Shown here: positions 21,770-28,345 of the stretch, piece by piece | Layout of the letters: each line of letters opens with the position of its first letter | Numbering within the stretch: position 1 is the stretch's first letter | Origin: SIG673 sp045653945 | GTDB taxonomy: Bacteria; Bacillota; Clostridia; Oscillospirales; CAG-272 | Direction: 5' to 3' | NCBI GenBank assembly: GCA_045653945.1 | Contig: JAZOML010000007.1 | Location: 1 to 28,345 of the forward strand | DNA length: 28,345 bases | Notes under the pieces: model-generated | Database searches by the model: none | What the model saw: only the letters and a program-made list of their open reading frames with translations | What the model was told of the DNA's origin: nothing | Position numbers and translations under genes: made by a program

Positions 21770-23773
21770 ATGAAAATCGCACTTGCGGGTAACCCCAACA
21801 GCGGTAAAACCACGATGTTCAACGCCCTGACCGGTAAAAGCGAAAAGGTCGGAAACTGGGCGGGTGTAACGGTTGACAAAAAGGAGTATAAGATAAAAAA
21901 ACGCCTGACAGGTGGGCTTGAAGCGGTAGCGGTAGACCTTCCGGGCGCATATTCTATGTCGCCCTTTACCTCTGAGGAGAGCATAACAAGCACCTACATT
22001 ATGGTTGAACGCCCCGACGTAATAATTAACATAGTTGACGCCACAAACCTGAGCCGTAGCCTGTTTTTTACAACGCAGCTGCTTGAACTTGGAATACCGA
22101 CGGTGGTCGCTCTTAATAAGTCGGATATAAACGAAAAAAGAGAAACTGTAATCGACGTAAACGCACTGTCAAGGGCGCTCGGTTGTCCTGTTGTTGAAAC
22201 GGTATCCTCGTCAAAAAAGGGAATAAAGGAGCTTGTCAAAATGGCTCTTTCCGTAGTAGGAAAGGTTCAAAAATCGCCATACGTACACGCCGAAATTGAT
22301 TATACAGAGAGTGTGCAGGTCAAGGCAGATGACAAACGTCGCTTTGAATTTGTAAACGGCATCGTGCATAGGGTTGAAACGCGAAAATCATACACCGCCG
22401 ATAAGAATTTTCAGGATAAAATTGACTCGGTGCTCGTTAATAAATGGGTAGGAATACCGATTTTCGCTGTCGTAATGTTTGCCGTTTTCTGGATTTCGCA
22501 AGCGGGCCCGGGTGTTTGGATAGCGGAGGGCCTTGAGCTTCCAAACGGATTTGTTATCCCCGGTCTTGTAACCTTTATTGATATGTTCGGTGAACTTGTA
22601 GGCGGATGGATGCAGGGGGCAAGTCCGATACTTGTATCGATAATAGTCGACGGAATTATAGGCGGTGTTGGAGCAGTCATCGGCTTTTTGCCGCTCGTTA
22701 TGGTAATGTATTTCCTTATTGCACTGCTTGAGGACTGTGGATATATGGCTCGTGCGGCGGTTGTTCTTGACCCGATTTTCAAGAAGGTCGGTCTTTCGGG
22801 AAAATCGGTAATTCCTTTCGTAATCGGAACGGGATGTGCAATTCCCGGCGTTATGGCTTGTCGTACTATCCGCAACGAAAGAGAACGCAGAGTAACGGCA
22901 ATGCTTGCTCCCTTTATGCCCTGCGGAGCAAAGCTCCCTGTAATTTCGCTGTTTGCAGGTGCATTTTTTGGTAACTCAAGCTGGGTTGGAGCGGCGATGT
23001 ACTTCATTGGAATACTTATAATTTTCTTTGGTGCTTTGCTTGTAAACCTTATCACAGGCTATAAGGTTCGAAAATCCTTTTTCATTATGGAGCTTCCCGA
23101 ATATAAGGCACCGAGCATTTCAAAGGCGGCAATTTCAATGTGTCAGCGTGGCTGGTCTTACATAGTAAAGGCAGGAACTATAATCCTTGTATGTAACTTT
23201 GTTGTTCACGTTATGCAGTCGTTTACCTGGAGCTTTGTACCTGCCGAAAGTGCAGGCGAGTCAATTCTTGCAACCGTTGCAACTCCCTTTGCATACCTGT
23301 TCGCTCCTATTGTTGGCGCAGTTGTATGGCAGTTTGCTGCGGCGACAATTACCGGCTTTATCGCAAAGGAAAATGTAGTTGCTACTCTTGCCGTTTGCTT
23401 TGTTGGTCTTGAAAATCTCATTGATAGCGAAGAACTTGCTCTTATGGAGGGCGCAGGTGTAGAGGTTGCAGGCATTATGGCGATAAGCAAGACTGTTGCT
23501 CTTGCATATCTTATGTTTAATCTCTTTACACCGCCCTGCTTTGCGGCAATAGGAGCGATGAACGCAGAGCTAAAGAGTAAGAAATGGCTATTGGCAGGAC
23601 TTGGACTTCAGATGTCGATGGGCTATACGCTTGCGTTTCTTATTAATTTCTTTGGTACACTCTTTGTAGGTGATACGTTCGGTGCGGCGTGGATTTATAT
23701 ACTCGGCTGGACGGTAGTTGCAGCTATTGTGGCAGTATATTCCGTTTTGATAATTAAAAACCGAAACAGGTAA
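21770..23773 (+). CDS. feoB: Ferrous iron transporter FeoB
   Basis: A 667-residue Fe(II) permease with an N-terminal G-protein domain. G1 is GNPNSGKT at 7-14, the switch I Thr lies in GNWAGVTVD, G3 is DLPG at 56-59 and G4 is NKSD at 115-118. A helical spacer (GDI-like) region covers about 170-220. The rest is the membrane domain with two Gate repeats: GFLPLVMVMYFLIALLEDCGYMAR with GTGCAIPGVMACRTI in the first, and the second around WQFAAATITGFIAKENVVATLAV. Length is typical for Firmicutes FeoB (E. coli is longer). AGGAG lies nine bases before the ATG. It is followed by a small Cys-rich FeoB partner instead of FeoC. Iron-dependent repression is expected from the two upstream inverted repeats. 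Confidence 0.97.
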   Translation: MKIALAGNPNSGKTTMFNALTGKSEKVGNWAGVTVDKKEYKIKKRLTGGLEAVAVDLPGAYSMSPFTSEESITSTYIMVERPDVIINIVDATNLSRSLFFTTQLLELGIPTVVALNKSDINEKRETVIDVNALSRALGCPVVETVSSSKKGIKELVKMALSVVGKVQKSPYVHAEIDYTESVQVKADDKRRFEFVNGIVHRVETRKSYTADKNFQDKIDSVLVNKWVGIPIFAVVMFAVFWISQAGPGVWIAEGLELPNGFVIPGLVTFIDMFGELVGGWMQGASPILVSIIVDGIIGGVGAVIGFLPLVMVMYFLIALLEDCGYMARAAVVLDPIFKKVGLSGKSVIPFVIGTGCAIPGVMACRTIRNERERRVTAMLAPFMPCGAKLPVISLFAGAFFGNSSWVGAAMYFIGILIIFFGALLVNLITGYKVRKSFFIMELPEYKAPSISKAAISMCQRGWSYIVKAGTIILVCNFVVHVMQSFTWSFVPAESAGESILATVATPFAYLFAPIVGAVVWQFAAATITGFIAKENVVATLAVCFVGLENLIDSEELALMEGAGVEVAGIMAISKTVALAYLMFNLFTPPCFAAIGAMNAELKSKKWLLAGLGLQMSMGYTLAFLINFFGTLFVGDTFGAAWIYILGWTVVAAIVAVYSVLIIKNRNR

Positions 23774-23822
23774 TTAAATCCGACGTTCTGTATATTAAAA
23801 TACGGTAAAGGAGACCTCAAAA

Positions 23823-23990
23823 ATGCTAACAAATATAATTGCCTCAGCGGTAATTTTGCTCGTTGTCGGCTCGGCGGCTTTCTATATAATTCGAGCAAAG
23901 AAAAAAGGAAATAAATGTATCGGTTGTCCGTATGGTGGAACGTGCGAAAGGGCAAAAAACGGAGGTTGTTCCGCCGAAAAAACACAGTAA
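23823..23990 (+). CDS. FeoB-associated Cys-rich membrane protein
   Basis: A 55-residue protein. One N-terminal membrane helix (residues 4-23, IIASAVILLVVGSAAFYII) is followed by RAKKKG, which places the rest in the cytoplasm. Four cysteines follow in the small tail: C32, C35, C41 and C49 (CIGCPYGGTC, then GGC). This is the layout of the FeoB_associated family (PF12669-type) found directly after feoB in many Firmicutes; a role in iron handling or FeoB assembly is supposed but not established. The start is fixed by AAAGGAG at 23807-23813, about nine bases upstream. The gene begins 49 bases after feoB with no terminator between, so it is the third gene of the feo operon; a hairpin terminator follows it. 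Confidence 0.88.
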   Translation: MLTNIIASAVILLVVGSAAFYIIRAKKKGNKCIGCPYGGTCERAKNGGCSAEKTQ

Positions 23991-24013
23991 AATCAGTATT
24001 AAATTTAAATGTG

Positions 24014-24049
24014 CAGAAAGCTCCTGACGAGACGTCGGGAGCTTTTCTG
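24014..24049. terminator. Intrinsic terminator after the feo operon
   Basis: A 13-base-pair stem (24017-24029 with 24033-24045, one G-T pair) around an AGA loop, followed on the plus strand by TTTTCTG and more T-rich sequence. The opposing GerA-type gene ends at 24055, so it may also end that transcript, with a weaker T tract on that side. Confidence 0.8.
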
Positions 24050-24054
24050 TATTC

Positions 24055-25464
24055 TTATATATCAGTGTTTTTTGATTTTTTCGTTCGTATAATTAACCCA
24101 AGCAAGGCCTTGCCGTTAAATGGGATAAGGGGATAGAGATAAGAGCGAGAACCGTCGATGCTTTTGTTGGTAACAATAAGCAGTATCATAATCGCAGTGC
24201 CGAGAAGAATTCCAAAGCCACCGATGAGTTGAACGAGTATCAGCATAATTATACGGATAAACTTTACCGCATAGCCAAGCTCATAGCTTGTTTGAGTGAA
24301 ATTTGCAATGGTAACAAACGCCGTGTACAGTATGACGTCGGGCGAAAACCACCCTGCGCTGACCGCAAAATCGCCAAGGATAAGTCCGCCGACAATACTT
24401 AGCGCACTTCCAAGAGCATCGGGGGTGTTAAGTGAGGCTAGACGCATACCGTCGATTGCAAATTCAATTATCAGCAGTTGCCAAAAAACAGGAATGCCCG
24501 ATTCTGCTGAAAGCTCTAAAAAGTGTAAAAATGGCGGTAAGCTTTCGATTTTCGGTAACAAATAAAGCCAAACGGGTGTAAGATAAATAGAGGCAACGTA
24601 TACAGCAAGGCGTATTAGCCTAAGATAACTGCCTGTAAGCGGCGGAAAACAAAAATCATCGGTTTCCTGAAAGAAATCGAAAATCGAGGTCGGCAAAATC
24701 ATAGCCGACGGGGAGTTATCGCAAATTATCAGCACACTTCCCTCAAGTATCGCCGCAGCAGCGGCATCGGGGCGCTCGGTGTACCTCACCTTTGGGAAAG
24801 GGTTGTACCACTTCTTTTTTATAAGAATTTCAGCAAGACTTTGACCTCCAAAATTCAAACTTTTGGTTTTTATTTCCTTTAATTGCTTTTTTAAGCCTTG
24901 CAAAAATTTCTCGTCCGCTTTGCCCTGCATATAGCAAAGACAAACGTCGCTTTGAGTTTTTGTGCCTACCTTTACAGTAGAAAAGGTAAGCTCGGGTGAG
25001 CGTATTCGCCTACGGATAAGCGCACAGTTGAATAAAAGTGCCTCTCCAAAACCGTCTCTTGCACCTCTTAGCACCTTGTCGTTTTCAGGCTCACTCACCG
25101 AACGACTGGGGTATTTTCGGGTGTCCATAAGAAATGCTTGTGCTTCTCCCTGCACCATAAGGCAGGTCATACCCGATAGAACTTTGGTTACTATTTCGCC
25201 TACCTCGTTACTTCGCTGTGCCTCGCTCGACGGTATTTTTTCGGCATTTAATATATCCTCGGCACCGCCTACACAGTAGCGTATAATATCGTGCACTGTG
25301 CCGCTATTTAAAAATCCTGTAACGTAGAAAAAAGCGCATTTTTGCCCCGAGGGTGTGGCTATGATGCGTGCGGTAAGGTCAAAGCTTTCGTCTACACGCA
25401 GAGCTTTTTTTACATTTTCGGTATCAGTATTAAAATCACCCGTCAAATATATTTTATTTTCCAT
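24055..25464 (-). CDS. GerA-family spore germination protein (GerAA/SpoVAF-like)
   Basis: 469 residues, matching the GerAA/GerKA/SpoVAF family of inner spore-membrane proteins. The N-terminal soluble domain (about 1-260) includes VTGFLNSGTVHDIIRYCVGG, YPSRSVSEPENDKVLRGARDGFGEAL and RRRIRSPELTF, the characteristic segments of the family. The C-terminal half carries the membrane helices, including PLTGSYLRLIRLAVYVASIYLTP and GGLILGDFAVSAGWFSPDVILYTAFVTIANF. In a germinant receptor this subunit works with GerAB and GerAC; neither is adjacent here, so it may be a SpoVAF-type or an orphan subunit. The start has AGGAG six bases upstream. A forespore-type promoter candidate lies just upstream. It is direct evidence that the organism makes endospores. 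Confidence 0.92.
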   Translation of the reverse strand: MENKIYLTGDFNTDTENVKKALRVDESFDLTARIIATPSGQKCAFFYVTGFLNSGTVHDIIRYCVGGAEDILNAEKIPSSEAQRSNEVGEIVTKVLSGMTCLMVQGEAQAFLMDTRKYPSRSVSEPENDKVLRGARDGFGEALLFNCALIRRRIRSPELTFSTVKVGTKTQSDVCLCYMQGKADEKFLQGLKKQLKEIKTKSLNFGGQSLAEILIKKKWYNPFPKVRYTERPDAAAAAILEGSVLIICDNSPSAMILPTSIFDFFQETDDFCFPPLTGSYLRLIRLAVYVASIYLTPVWLYLLPKIESLPPFLHFLELSAESGIPVFWQLLIIEFAIDGMRLASLNTPDALGSALSIVGGLILGDFAVSAGWFSPDVILYTAFVTIANFTQTSYELGYAVKFIRIIMLILVQLIGGFGILLGTAIMILLIVTNKSIDGSRSYLYPLIPFNGKALLGLIIRTKKSKNTDI

Positions 25465-25493
25465 TTGTTACTCCTGAAAACATTATATATATT

Positions 25494-25523
25494 TATTATG
25501 GTTATAAAATAATATAATATGTA
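25494..25523 (-). promoter_or_regulatory. Candidate forespore (sigma-G/F-type) promoter for the gerA-family gene
   Basis: Minus strand TACATA (25518-25523), 17 bases, then CATAATA (25494-25500). This resembles the sigma-G pattern (TGnATA, then CATACTA) in both hexamers and spacing, and a start site would give a leader of about 24 bases. The whole region is AT-rich, so chance matches are likely; forespore expression is nevertheless what the family would predict. Confidence 0.4.
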
Positions 25524-25538
25524 TTTTTTAATCTGTGA

Positions 25539-25567
25539 TTGACATTTTTTATAAAATATGGTAAACT
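25539..25567 (+). promoter_or_regulatory. Sigma-A promoter of the AraC-aminotransferase pair
   Basis: Perfect TTGACA (25539-25544), 17-base spacer, then TAAACT (25562-25567), about 33 bases before the AGGGGGAG ribosome binding site region of the next gene. It is divergent from the gerA-family promoter. Confidence 0.68.
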
Positions 25568-25606
25568 ACTAAAGGTTAAAATATTTTATAATAGGGGGAG
25601 AATGTC

Positions 25607-26353
25607 GTGGACGGACTAAACAAGGCGCTTTTTTGTGTAAGCCAAGCGGCGATAGCCCCCTTGAATACCGTTTCACTTAACAGTGGGGAATATTTGTTCG
25701 TATTCAAAATTTCGGGAGAGCTTAGGATTAGCTCACGCAACCTTTCAAAGGTGCTTGGCTCAGGCGGTGCGGCAATTTTTTCGCTCGATAGAGAATATCA
25801 CTTTGAGGATACGGGCAATACTGCATTTTTTGTAGTTGGTGGAAATTTCATCACTTCTCTTGTGGAAATGTACGGCATTTTTACTGATAATACAGTGGCT
25901 TATTCGGGTAGCGCAGAGGACTTTTTTGCGATATGCAGAAGTAAAAACGAAAGAGAGCAGGCATATTTGCTCCACTGCATTTTCAGAAAAATTTATATGG
26001 CTTCATTAGAAAAGACACAAGCTAAAACGGACACCGCACAGCTTATAAAGGAATATATTGATGCGCACGCCTCGGAAAGGCTTACGCTTGATGAGGTTGC
26101 AGAAATATTCTTCCTATCAAAATCGCAAATATTTAGAATTTTTAAAAATCGCTTTGGTATTTCCCCAATGCACTACTATATATGTAAAAAGGTAGAAAAG
26201 GCAAGAGATATGCTTATAAATACCGATTTGCGTATTTCGGATATTGCCGAAAGTCTTGCTTTTTCGGATGCAAAGCATCTTTCAAAGGCGTTTTTTAACG
26301 TTTACGGTGTTTTGCCAAAGAATTTCCGCAAGGAACATAAACATAATAAATAG
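25607..26353 (+). CDS. AraC-family transcriptional regulator
   Basis: 248 residues. The C-terminal part (about 140-245) is a clear AraC double helix-turn-helix: LTLDEVAEIFFLSKSQIFRIFKNRFGISPMHYYI, then LRISDIAESLAFSDAKHLSKAFFNVYGVLPKNFRKE. The N-terminal domain (1-135) is a short beta-rich segment without a clear cupin histidine signature, so the ligand is not guessable. The start codon is GTG at 25607, supported by AGGGGGAG (25593-25600) six bases upstream. The ATG at 25602 is out of frame and opens only a five-codon reading frame. The gene lies 26 bases before the aminotransferase gene in the same direction, suggesting a shared transcript, although AraC regulators more often control a divergent unit. 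Family secure, target unknown. Confidence 0.9.
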   Translation: MDGLNKALFCVSQAAIAPLNTVSLNSGEYLFVFKISGELRISSRNLSKVLGSGGAAIFSLDREYHFEDTGNTAFFVVGGNFITSLVEMYGIFTDNTVAYSGSAEDFFAICRSKNEREQAYLLHCIFRKIYMASLEKTQAKTDTAQLIKEYIDAHASERLTLDEVAEIFFLSKSQIFRIFKNRFGISPMHYYICKKVEKARDMLINTDLRISDIAESLAFSDAKHLSKAFFNVYGVLPKNFRKEHKHNK

Positions 26354-26379
26354 GAATATAACCTTAAAGGAGAAAATAA

Positions 26380-27654
26380 ATGGTGTACTCACAAATGTCG
26401 GCTGAGCAACTGAAAAGCGAGCTTGACGTCCTTAATCAAAAATATGAGCAGGTAAAGGCAAAAGGCTTAAAGCTTGATATGTCAAGAGGTAAGCCCGGCG
26501 CTGACCAGCTTTCTCTTACTGAAAACGTGCTTTCGGCAGTTACCGGAAACGAGGATTGCTTTGCGGAAAACGGCTTTGATTGCCGCAACTACGGTGTACT
26601 TGACGGTATTCCCGAGTGCAAAAAACTTTTTGCGGAAATTCTCGGAGTGGAGAACGAAAACGTTATAATCGGCGGTTCTTCAAGTCTTAATCTTATGTAT
26701 GATGAGATTACAAGAGCTATGCTTTTCGGTGTATACGGAGGCGAGAAGCCGTGGGGCGCACAGGGAAAAATCAAATTCCTTTGCCCTGTTCCCGGATACG
26801 ACAGACATTTCGGTATCTGCGAGCTTATGGGTATTGAAATGATAAACGTTCCTATGACCGAGGACGGACCCGATATGGACCTCGTTGAAAAATACGTCAG
26901 CGAGGACAGTAGCATCAAGGGTATTTGGTGCGTACCGAAATATGCAAATCCAAGCGGCTGCATTTATTCCGATGAAACGGTAAAGCGCCTTGCCGCCCTT
27001 AAACCAAAGGCTAAGGATTTCAGAATTTTCTGGGACAATGCGTATGTCGTTCACGACCTTTACGGATATAAACCGCTTGCCAATATTTTCGACCTTGCAA
27101 AGGCACAGGGTAACGAGGATATTGTAGTTATGTTTACCTCTACCTCAAAGATTTCCTTTGCAGGTGCCGGTGTAAGCGCTATGGCGGCATCAGTAAACAA
27201 TATCGCTAAAACTAAAAAAGCGATGGGTATTCAGACCATCGGCTTTGATAAGTTAAATCAGCTTCGCCACGCAAAATGCTTCAAGAGTGCAAACGACGTT
27301 ATTGGGCATATGGAAAAGCACGCCGAAATTCTCCGTCCGAAGTTTGAGGCGGTTCTTAATGCTTTTGATGCCGAGCTTGCGCCTCTTGGAATTGCAAACT
27401 GGTCAAGACCTCTTGGCGGGTACTTTGTAAGCCTTGACGTGCTCCCCGGTACTGCCAAGCGTGTTTACGACCTTGCAAAGGCGGCAGGTGTAACGCTCAC
27501 TCCCGCAGGTGCACCGTTCCCCTACGGAGTTGATCCCGAGGATAAGAATTTGCGTATTGCACCCTCGTTCCCACCTGTTTCTGAGCTTGAAGTAGCTGTT
27601 GAAATTCTTTGCCTGTGTGTAAAGATTGCGGCGGCAGAAAAATATTTAGCGTAA
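26380..27654 (+). CDS. PLP-dependent aminotransferase, aspartate aminotransferase type (PF12897-like)
   Basis: A 424-residue fold-type I aminotransferase. The N-terminal block LDMSRGKPGADQLSLT is typical of the PF12897-type group (aspartate aminotransferases of the Ic kind, sometimes annotated as MocR-like domain). Further landmarks are IGGSSSLNLMYDEI (phosphate-binding turn), CPVPGYDRHF, VPKYANPSG, and the PLP aspartate and tyrosine in IFWDNAYVVHDLY. The Schiff-base lysine is K257 in STSKISFAGAG, and the C-terminal arginine that binds the substrate carboxylate is in LRIAPSFPP. It would move an amino group between aspartate or a similar amino acid and 2-oxoglutarate. AAAGGAG precedes the ATG. 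Substrate preference inside the group cannot be read from sequence alone. Confidence 0.92.
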   Translation: MVYSQMSAEQLKSELDVLNQKYEQVKAKGLKLDMSRGKPGADQLSLTENVLSAVTGNEDCFAENGFDCRNYGVLDGIPECKKLFAEILGVENENVIIGGSSSLNLMYDEITRAMLFGVYGGEKPWGAQGKIKFLCPVPGYDRHFGICELMGIEMINVPMTEDGPDMDLVEKYVSEDSSIKGIWCVPKYANPSGCIYSDETVKRLAALKPKAKDFRIFWDNAYVVHDLYGYKPLANIFDLAKAQGNEDIVVMFTSTSKISFAGAGVSAMAASVNNIAKTKKAMGIQTIGFDKLNQLRHAKCFKSANDVIGHMEKHAEILRPKFEAVLNAFDAELAPLGIANWSRPLGGYFVSLDVLPGTAKRVYDLAKAAGVTLTPAGAPFPYGVDPEDKNLRIAPSFPPVSELEVAVEILCLCVKIAAAEKYLA

Positions 27655-27655
27655 T

Positions 27656-27684
27656 AAAAAAAGCACCCTATGGGTGCTTTTTTT
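27656..27684. terminator. Bidirectional intrinsic terminator
   Basis: A stem with up to 13 base pairs (27656-27668 with 27672-27684): AGCACCC/GGGTGCT plus flanking A and T runs, with a TAT loop. It lies between the convergent aminotransferase and lgt genes. The lgt stop codon is embedded in its T run. Confidence 0.9.
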
Positions 27685-28345
27685 ACGCAACAGGAGGCGT
27701 TTGGGACTCATCCTTCCCTGCTTCGGAACGAAGCTTGCGCCAAAGATACACGCCGACAAGCGCGAGCAAAGCAAGGCTGATCCACTGCGAAGTGGAAAGA
27801 AGAAGCACACCTCTTGCGCTGTCATAACGAAAAAATTCTAAAATGAAGCGAAGCGGTGCGTAAAGCAATACATAAACCGCCACGGTATAGCCCGTGCGCT
27901 TCCCCGTTTTCAAATACACCGTGAGCGTCACAGCAAAGATGCAAAGCAGGAAAAACGCCTCGATAAGCTGAACGGGCAAAAGAGGTATACCCACGGGGGT
28001 GTCGGACGAGATGATCTTGTCCGCTTCGTAAACATGGCTGAACCATCCGTCATGCGGGCGTCCGAAGCAACAACCGCCAAAGAAGCATCCCACTCTGCCA
28101 AAAGCATGTCCGAGGGGAAGCACAGCGGCATAACATTCCGCAATGGGCGCGATGGGCTCCTTAAACTGCTTGCCATAGATCCAAAGCCCGAGAACACCAC
28201 CGATAAGGCCGCCGTAAAAAACAAAACCGCCCATCCAAAGATTGATAAAGGGAATGTTTTCACGGATCACCGTCGGCAAAGAAACAAGAATAAACAAAAG
28301 TTTGGCGCCAAGAAAAGCACCGACAAATGTATATACCGCCGAATA
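27683..28345 (-). CDS. lgt: Prolipoprotein diacylglyceryl transferase Lgt (5' end outside the window)
   Basis: Partial: 220 residues visible, and the reading frame stays open to the last base of the window, so the start lies beyond it. Lgt is a membrane enzyme that moves diacylglycerol from phosphatidylglycerol to the lipobox cysteine of prolipoproteins. Landmarks are FYGGLIGGVLGLWIYGK, the signature HAFGRVGCFFGGCCFG (near visible residues 79-94), PVQLIEAFF, and RFILEFFRYD with the conserved arginine and glutamate. Several membrane helices are evident, and the tail ends in a short polar stretch. The visible GC content and codon choice are noticeably higher than in the rest of the window (about 50-58% in sampled lines against about 43%). 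The LivJ lipoprotein would be one of its substrates. Confidence 0.93.
   Translation of the reverse strand, partial: YSAVYTFVGAFLGAKLLFILVSLPTVIRENIPFINLWMGGFVFYGGLIGGVLGLWIYGKQFKEPIAPIAECYAAVLPLGHAFGRVGCFFGGCCFGRPHDGWFSHVYEADKIISSDTPVGIPLLPVQLIEAFFLLCIFAVTLTVYLKTGKRTGYTVAVYVLLYAPLRFILEFFRYDSARGVLLLSTSQWISLALLALVGVYLWRKLRSEAGKDESQTPPVA

Noticed and set aside
22411..23055. 214-codon minus-strand frame inside feoB
   Set aside because: Low-complexity Ile/Pro/Thr/Ser-rich translation opposite well-conserved FeoB membrane segments; a shadow frame.
1..28345. Mobile elements, CRISPR arrays, tRNA or rRNA genes
   Set aside because: No transposase, integrase or Cas protein among the readable frames, no spaced direct repeats, and no tRNA cloverleaf or rRNA sequence noticed by eye in the gaps between genes.

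Overview
The window reads as a chromosomal segment of a spore-forming, low-to-mid GC member of the Clostridia (Bacillota), plausibly a gut Oscillospirales-type anaerobe. The support is: strong AGGAGG-type ribosome binding sites, TTGACA/TATAAT sigma-A promoters with 17-base spacers, a GerA-family spore germination protein, DnaE and SecA of Firmicutes type, feoA and feoB as separate genes followed by a small Cys-rich FeoB partner, and a small DtxR-type regulator. No rRNA, tRNA, CRISPR array, transposase, integrase or phage gene is visible. Coding density is high, and no stretch over 300 bases lacks a gene.

Layout. 61-933: AraC-type regulator, ending in a bidirectional terminator. 975-10273 (minus): housekeeping genes in the order secA, two unrecognised membrane proteins, dnaE, then an Mrp/ApbC-type ATPase with its own promoter. 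10414-13989 (minus): lepA, hemW and trmL, translation and radical-SAM housekeeping, ended by a hairpin just before the secA promoter. 14240-19020 (plus): a complete branched-chain-amino-acid-type (HAAT) ABC importer, livJ-livH-livM-livG-livF, behind a near-consensus promoter. It is followed at 19077-20885 by a large multi-pass membrane protein of unknown function. 20941-23990: an iron module with a short DtxR-family regulator (minus) divergent from feoA, feoB and a 55-residue FeoB-associated Cys-rich protein. 24055-25464 (minus): orphan GerA-type germination protein. 25607-27654 (plus): AraC regulator plus PLP aminotransferase. 27683-28345 (minus): lgt, cut by the window edge.

How they work together. 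Lgt would lipidate the LivJ lipoprotein after SecA-driven export. LivJ delivers ligand to LivHM, powered by LivGF. A long stem-loop between livJ and livH and extreme codon bias in livJ fit the excess of binding protein over permease that such importers need. In the iron module the regulator keeps the DtxR-type Fe(II) ligand set. Two nearly identical inverted repeats (GGTTAGC-N4-GCTAACT), one at the feoA transcription start and one between feoA and feoB, look like its operators.

I see no clearly new enzymatic system. The most rewarding items are the duplicated feo operator with its DtxR-like regulator, the livJ-livH stem-loop, the unknown 602-residue membrane protein, and the two membrane proteins between secA and dnaE.
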